Shown here: positions 4,041 to 5,823 of the stretch, piece by piece | How positions within the stretch are numbered: the stretch's first letter is position 1 | Layout: every line of letters begins with the position of its first letter | NCBI GenBank assembly: GCA_007136145.1 | Contig: SLHN01000057.1 | Coordinates: 1 to 5,823, forward strand | Origin: Thioalkalivibrio sp. | GTDB lineage: Bacteria; Pseudomonadota; Gammaproteobacteria; Ectothiorhodospirales; Ectothiorhodospiraceae | Direction: 5' to 3' | Length of the DNA stretch: 5,823 nt | Program-made: the position numbers and the translations under genes | Notes under the pieces: generated by a model | Databases searched by the model: none | What the model was told of the DNA's origin: nothing | Seen by the model: only the letters and a program-made list of their open reading frames with translations

Positions 4041-5823
4041 ATGACGACACCGGCCCCCCTCGACTTCGGTTTCGCCCTGCTGCTGAACGCAATCGTTCTG
4101 GTTGGTCTGGTGCAGGTGATCGGACTGGCACTTTCTCGCCTCCTTCCGGGCTGGCTCGATCGCCCATCGCTGGCTGCGGGTCTGTTTGTCGGCGTCGTCA
4201 GCATTCTGCTGATGAAGATCAGCGCCACGTTCATGCCCGGCGTGATTTTCGATACCCGATCGGTATTGCTGTCGATCAGCGGGCTGTTTCTGGGTCCGGT
4301 GCCCACTTTGATCGGCATGGCCATGGCCGCCGCCTACCGATGGTCGCTGGGCGGCGCGGCCGCGTTGACCGGTGTTTCGGTGATCCTGGCATCGGGGCTG
4401 ATCGGGCTCATTTGGCGGCGATTCATTCGCAGGCCGCCGGTCGAAATCGACTGGGTTACGTTGCTGGGTCTCGGGGTGGTCGTGCATTTCGTCATGCTCG
4501 CTCTGATGCTGACGCTGCCCTGGGAGATTGCGCGTTCGGTGCTGACGACGATCAGCCTGCCGGTGATGTTGATCTATCCGCTGCTCACGCTGGCACTGGG
4601 TCTGTTATTGGTCGAATACCTGCGGCGGCGGGGCGACCTGGCCGCGCTGGTCGAGCAGGAGGCGCGTTACCGCAGCATGTTCGAGGACAATCGCTCGGTG
4701 ATGCTTCTCGTCGATCCCGAAACCGGCGCGATCGTCGACGCCAATGCTGCTGCGGAACAATTTTACGGCTGGCCGCGCGATCGCCTCACCGCGATGCGCG
4801 CGCAGGACATCGTGGCCCGGTCGCCCGGGAACGCCGAGGGCGGAGGGCAGTGGGGGAGCGATACCGGGCATGGTCACTACGAGTTCCAGCACCGCAGAGC
4901 GGATGGGACAGTGAAGGACGTCGAGGTCTTCAGTGGCCCGATCACGATTGCCGGCCGCACTGTCGTGTATTCGATCGTCCACGACATCAGCGCGCGCAAG
5001 GCCGCCGAAGCCGCGCTCGAACGCAGCGAGGCGCGCCGTGAACAGGAACACCGGCGGGCGTTGCAGGAGCAGGAGCAGGGGCGGCTGACCGCGGTCAGGC
5101 TGATGGAGGAGGCGATTACCGCGAAGCGGGCTCTGGAGGAGAGCGAGAGGAGTTTTCGACTCCTTACCGAGCAGGTTCCCGCCATTATCTACCGGGCGTT
5201 GCCGGAGGAACCGGCTCGTGTTGTCTATGTCAGTCCCCGTGTCTCGGAGCTGGGTTACAGCACGACGGAGTGGCTTGATGACCCCGACTTCTGGGTCGAT
5301 CTCATTCATCCGGACGATCGGAAGCGGGTGCTGGATGAATTGCAGGAGTGGTCTTGCTCGGGTGGTCCGCTGTCGCTTGAATACCGGCTGCGGACTTCGG
5401 CAGGCTGCTGGAGGAATATCCAGAATTTCGGCGAGTGCATTGACGAAACCGGGCAGCCCGCGTACCTGCAGGGCCTGATGCTCGACGTGACCGAGCGCGA
5501 GGAAGACCGCCAGCGCTTGCGGAATCTGTCGGCGATCGTCGAGCGTTCGCCGGTGGTCGCGATGACCTGGCGCAACGAGCCCGGCTGGCCGCTCGTGTAT
5601 GTCAGCGACAACGTCACGCAGTTCGGCTACAGGCCAAAGGACTTTCTCTCGGGGCGAATCGATCACGCCAGCCTGATTCACCCCGAGGATCTGCCACAGA
5701 TCGAACGCGAGGTCGCGGGCTATCTGGCGCACGGGCCGGACGATTACCTGCAGGAATACCGGATGCGTCACGGCCAGGGGCACTGGTTCTGGGTCGAGGA
5801 TCACACCTGGCTGACCCGGGACG
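4041..5823 (+). CDS. Membrane sensor with 5TMR-LYT receptor and three PAS domains (3' end missing)
   Basis: The frame is open from ATG 4041 to the window end with 594 visible codons and no stop. The start is fixed by an in-frame TGA at 4017 with no other start codon between; the ribosome site is weak (GGGGG 4026-4030, ten bases away). Residues 10-193 are hydrophobic and carry LLMKISATFMPGVIFDTRSV, SGLFLGPVPTLIGMAMAAAY and RWSLGGAAALTG. This is the pattern of the 5TM receptor of LytS/YhcK type (PGxxF and a following xxR). Residues about 209-320 are a PAS domain (YRSMFEDNRSVMLLVDPETG, then VDANAAAEQFYGW, and IVHDISARK at its end). Residues about 317-370 are a Glu/Arg/Gln-rich coiled coil. Residues about 370-487 and 497-594 are two PAS_3-type domains, with YVSPRVSELGY and LIHPDDRKRV in the first and YVSDNVTQFGY and LIHPEDLPQI in the second. 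The output is not visible; a GGDEF or GGDEF-EAL module or a histidine kinase would be usual. The ligand is unknown. The protein would sit in the inner membrane with its PAS domains in the cytoplasm. Confidence 0.93.
   Translation, partial: MTTPAPLDFGFALLLNAIVLVGLVQVIGLALSRLLPGWLDRPSLAAGLFVGVVSILLMKISATFMPGVIFDTRSVLLSISGLFLGPVPTLIGMAMAAAYRWSLGGAAALTGVSVILASGLIGLIWRRFIRRPPVEIDWVTLLGLGVVVHFVMLALMLTLPWEIARSVLTTISLPVMLIYPLLTLALGLLLVEYLRRRGDLAALVEQEARYRSMFEDNRSVMLLVDPETGAIVDANAAAEQFYGWPRDRLTAMRAQDIVARSPGNAEGGGQWGSDTGHGHYEFQHRRADGTVKDVEVFSGPITIAGRTVVYSIVHDISARKAAEAALERSEARREQEHRRALQEQEQGRLTAVRLMEEAITAKRALEESERSFRLLTEQVPAIIYRALPEEPARVVYVSPRVSELGYSTTEWLDDPDFWVDLIHPDDRKRVLDELQEWSCSGGPLSLEYRLRTSAGCWRNIQNFGECIDETGQPAYLQGLMLDVTEREEDRQRLRNLSAIVERSPVVAMTWRNEPGWPLVYVSDNVTQFGYRPKDFLSGRIDHASLIHPEDLPQIEREVAGYLAHGPDDYLQEYRMRHGQGHWFWVEDHTWLTRD

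Noticed and set aside
3566..4324. A minus-strand open frame that spans the gap and both flanking genes.
   Set aside because: It overlaps the end of one real gene and the receptor domain of another, shows no motif, and has Arg/Thr/Pro-rich composition typical of a shadow frame.
4605..5804. A 399-codon open frame on the minus strand, antisense to the PAS sensor gene.
   Set aside because: It lies fully opposite clear PAS and coiled-coil motifs. Long antisense frames are common opposite GC-rich genes, and its translation shows no recognisable domain and no ribosome site.

Overview
The window is GC-rich DNA with four tightly arranged genes, all on the + strand, and no RNA gene, mobile element or CRISPR array that I can see. 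Gene content (a DUF692/DUF2063 pair, a polytopic membrane protein, a multi-PAS membrane sensor) and codon use fit a free-living proteobacterium. A gammaproteobacterium such as a purple or sulfur-oxidising lineage is a guess, because no marker gene is present.

Positions 1-1637 hold the end of a DUF692 (MNIO, BufB/HvfB type) iron oxidase gene. An 8-base overlap joins it to a DUF2063 (BufC/HvfC type) partner gene. In characterised systems such pairs modify cysteines of a small secreted DUF2282 precursor (bufferin, BufA), which helps the cell cope with copper or other metal stress. The precursor gene would be expected just upstream, outside the window. A 167-base gap follows.

Positions 1805-3763 encode a 652-residue protein I do not recognise as a named family. 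Its N-terminal half has six predicted membrane segments laid out like an ABC-exporter transmembrane domain, but no ATPase domain follows. Instead, the soluble C-terminal half resembles an aminoglycoside-phosphotransferase (APH)/protein-kinase fold whose catalytic Asp, metal-binding Asn and metal-binding Asp positions all appear to be replaced. A Gly/Pro/Asp-rich stretch of about 55 residues separates the two kinase-like lobes. This is the least explained and most interesting object in the window.

Positions 3764-4040 are a non-coding gap with an AT-rich hairpin after the stop codon, a long imperfect inverted repeat and a plausible extended -10 promoter. From 4041 to the window end runs the first 594 codons of a membrane sensor: a 5TMR-LYT (LytS/YhcK-type) receptor, a PAS domain, a coiled-coil linker and two tandem PAS_3-type domains. 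Its output domain (GGDEF, EAL or histidine kinase) lies beyond the window.

The first two genes work as one unit. The membrane pseudokinase and the sensor are co-oriented neighbours, but the sequence does not prove a functional link between them or to the metal-peptide genes.
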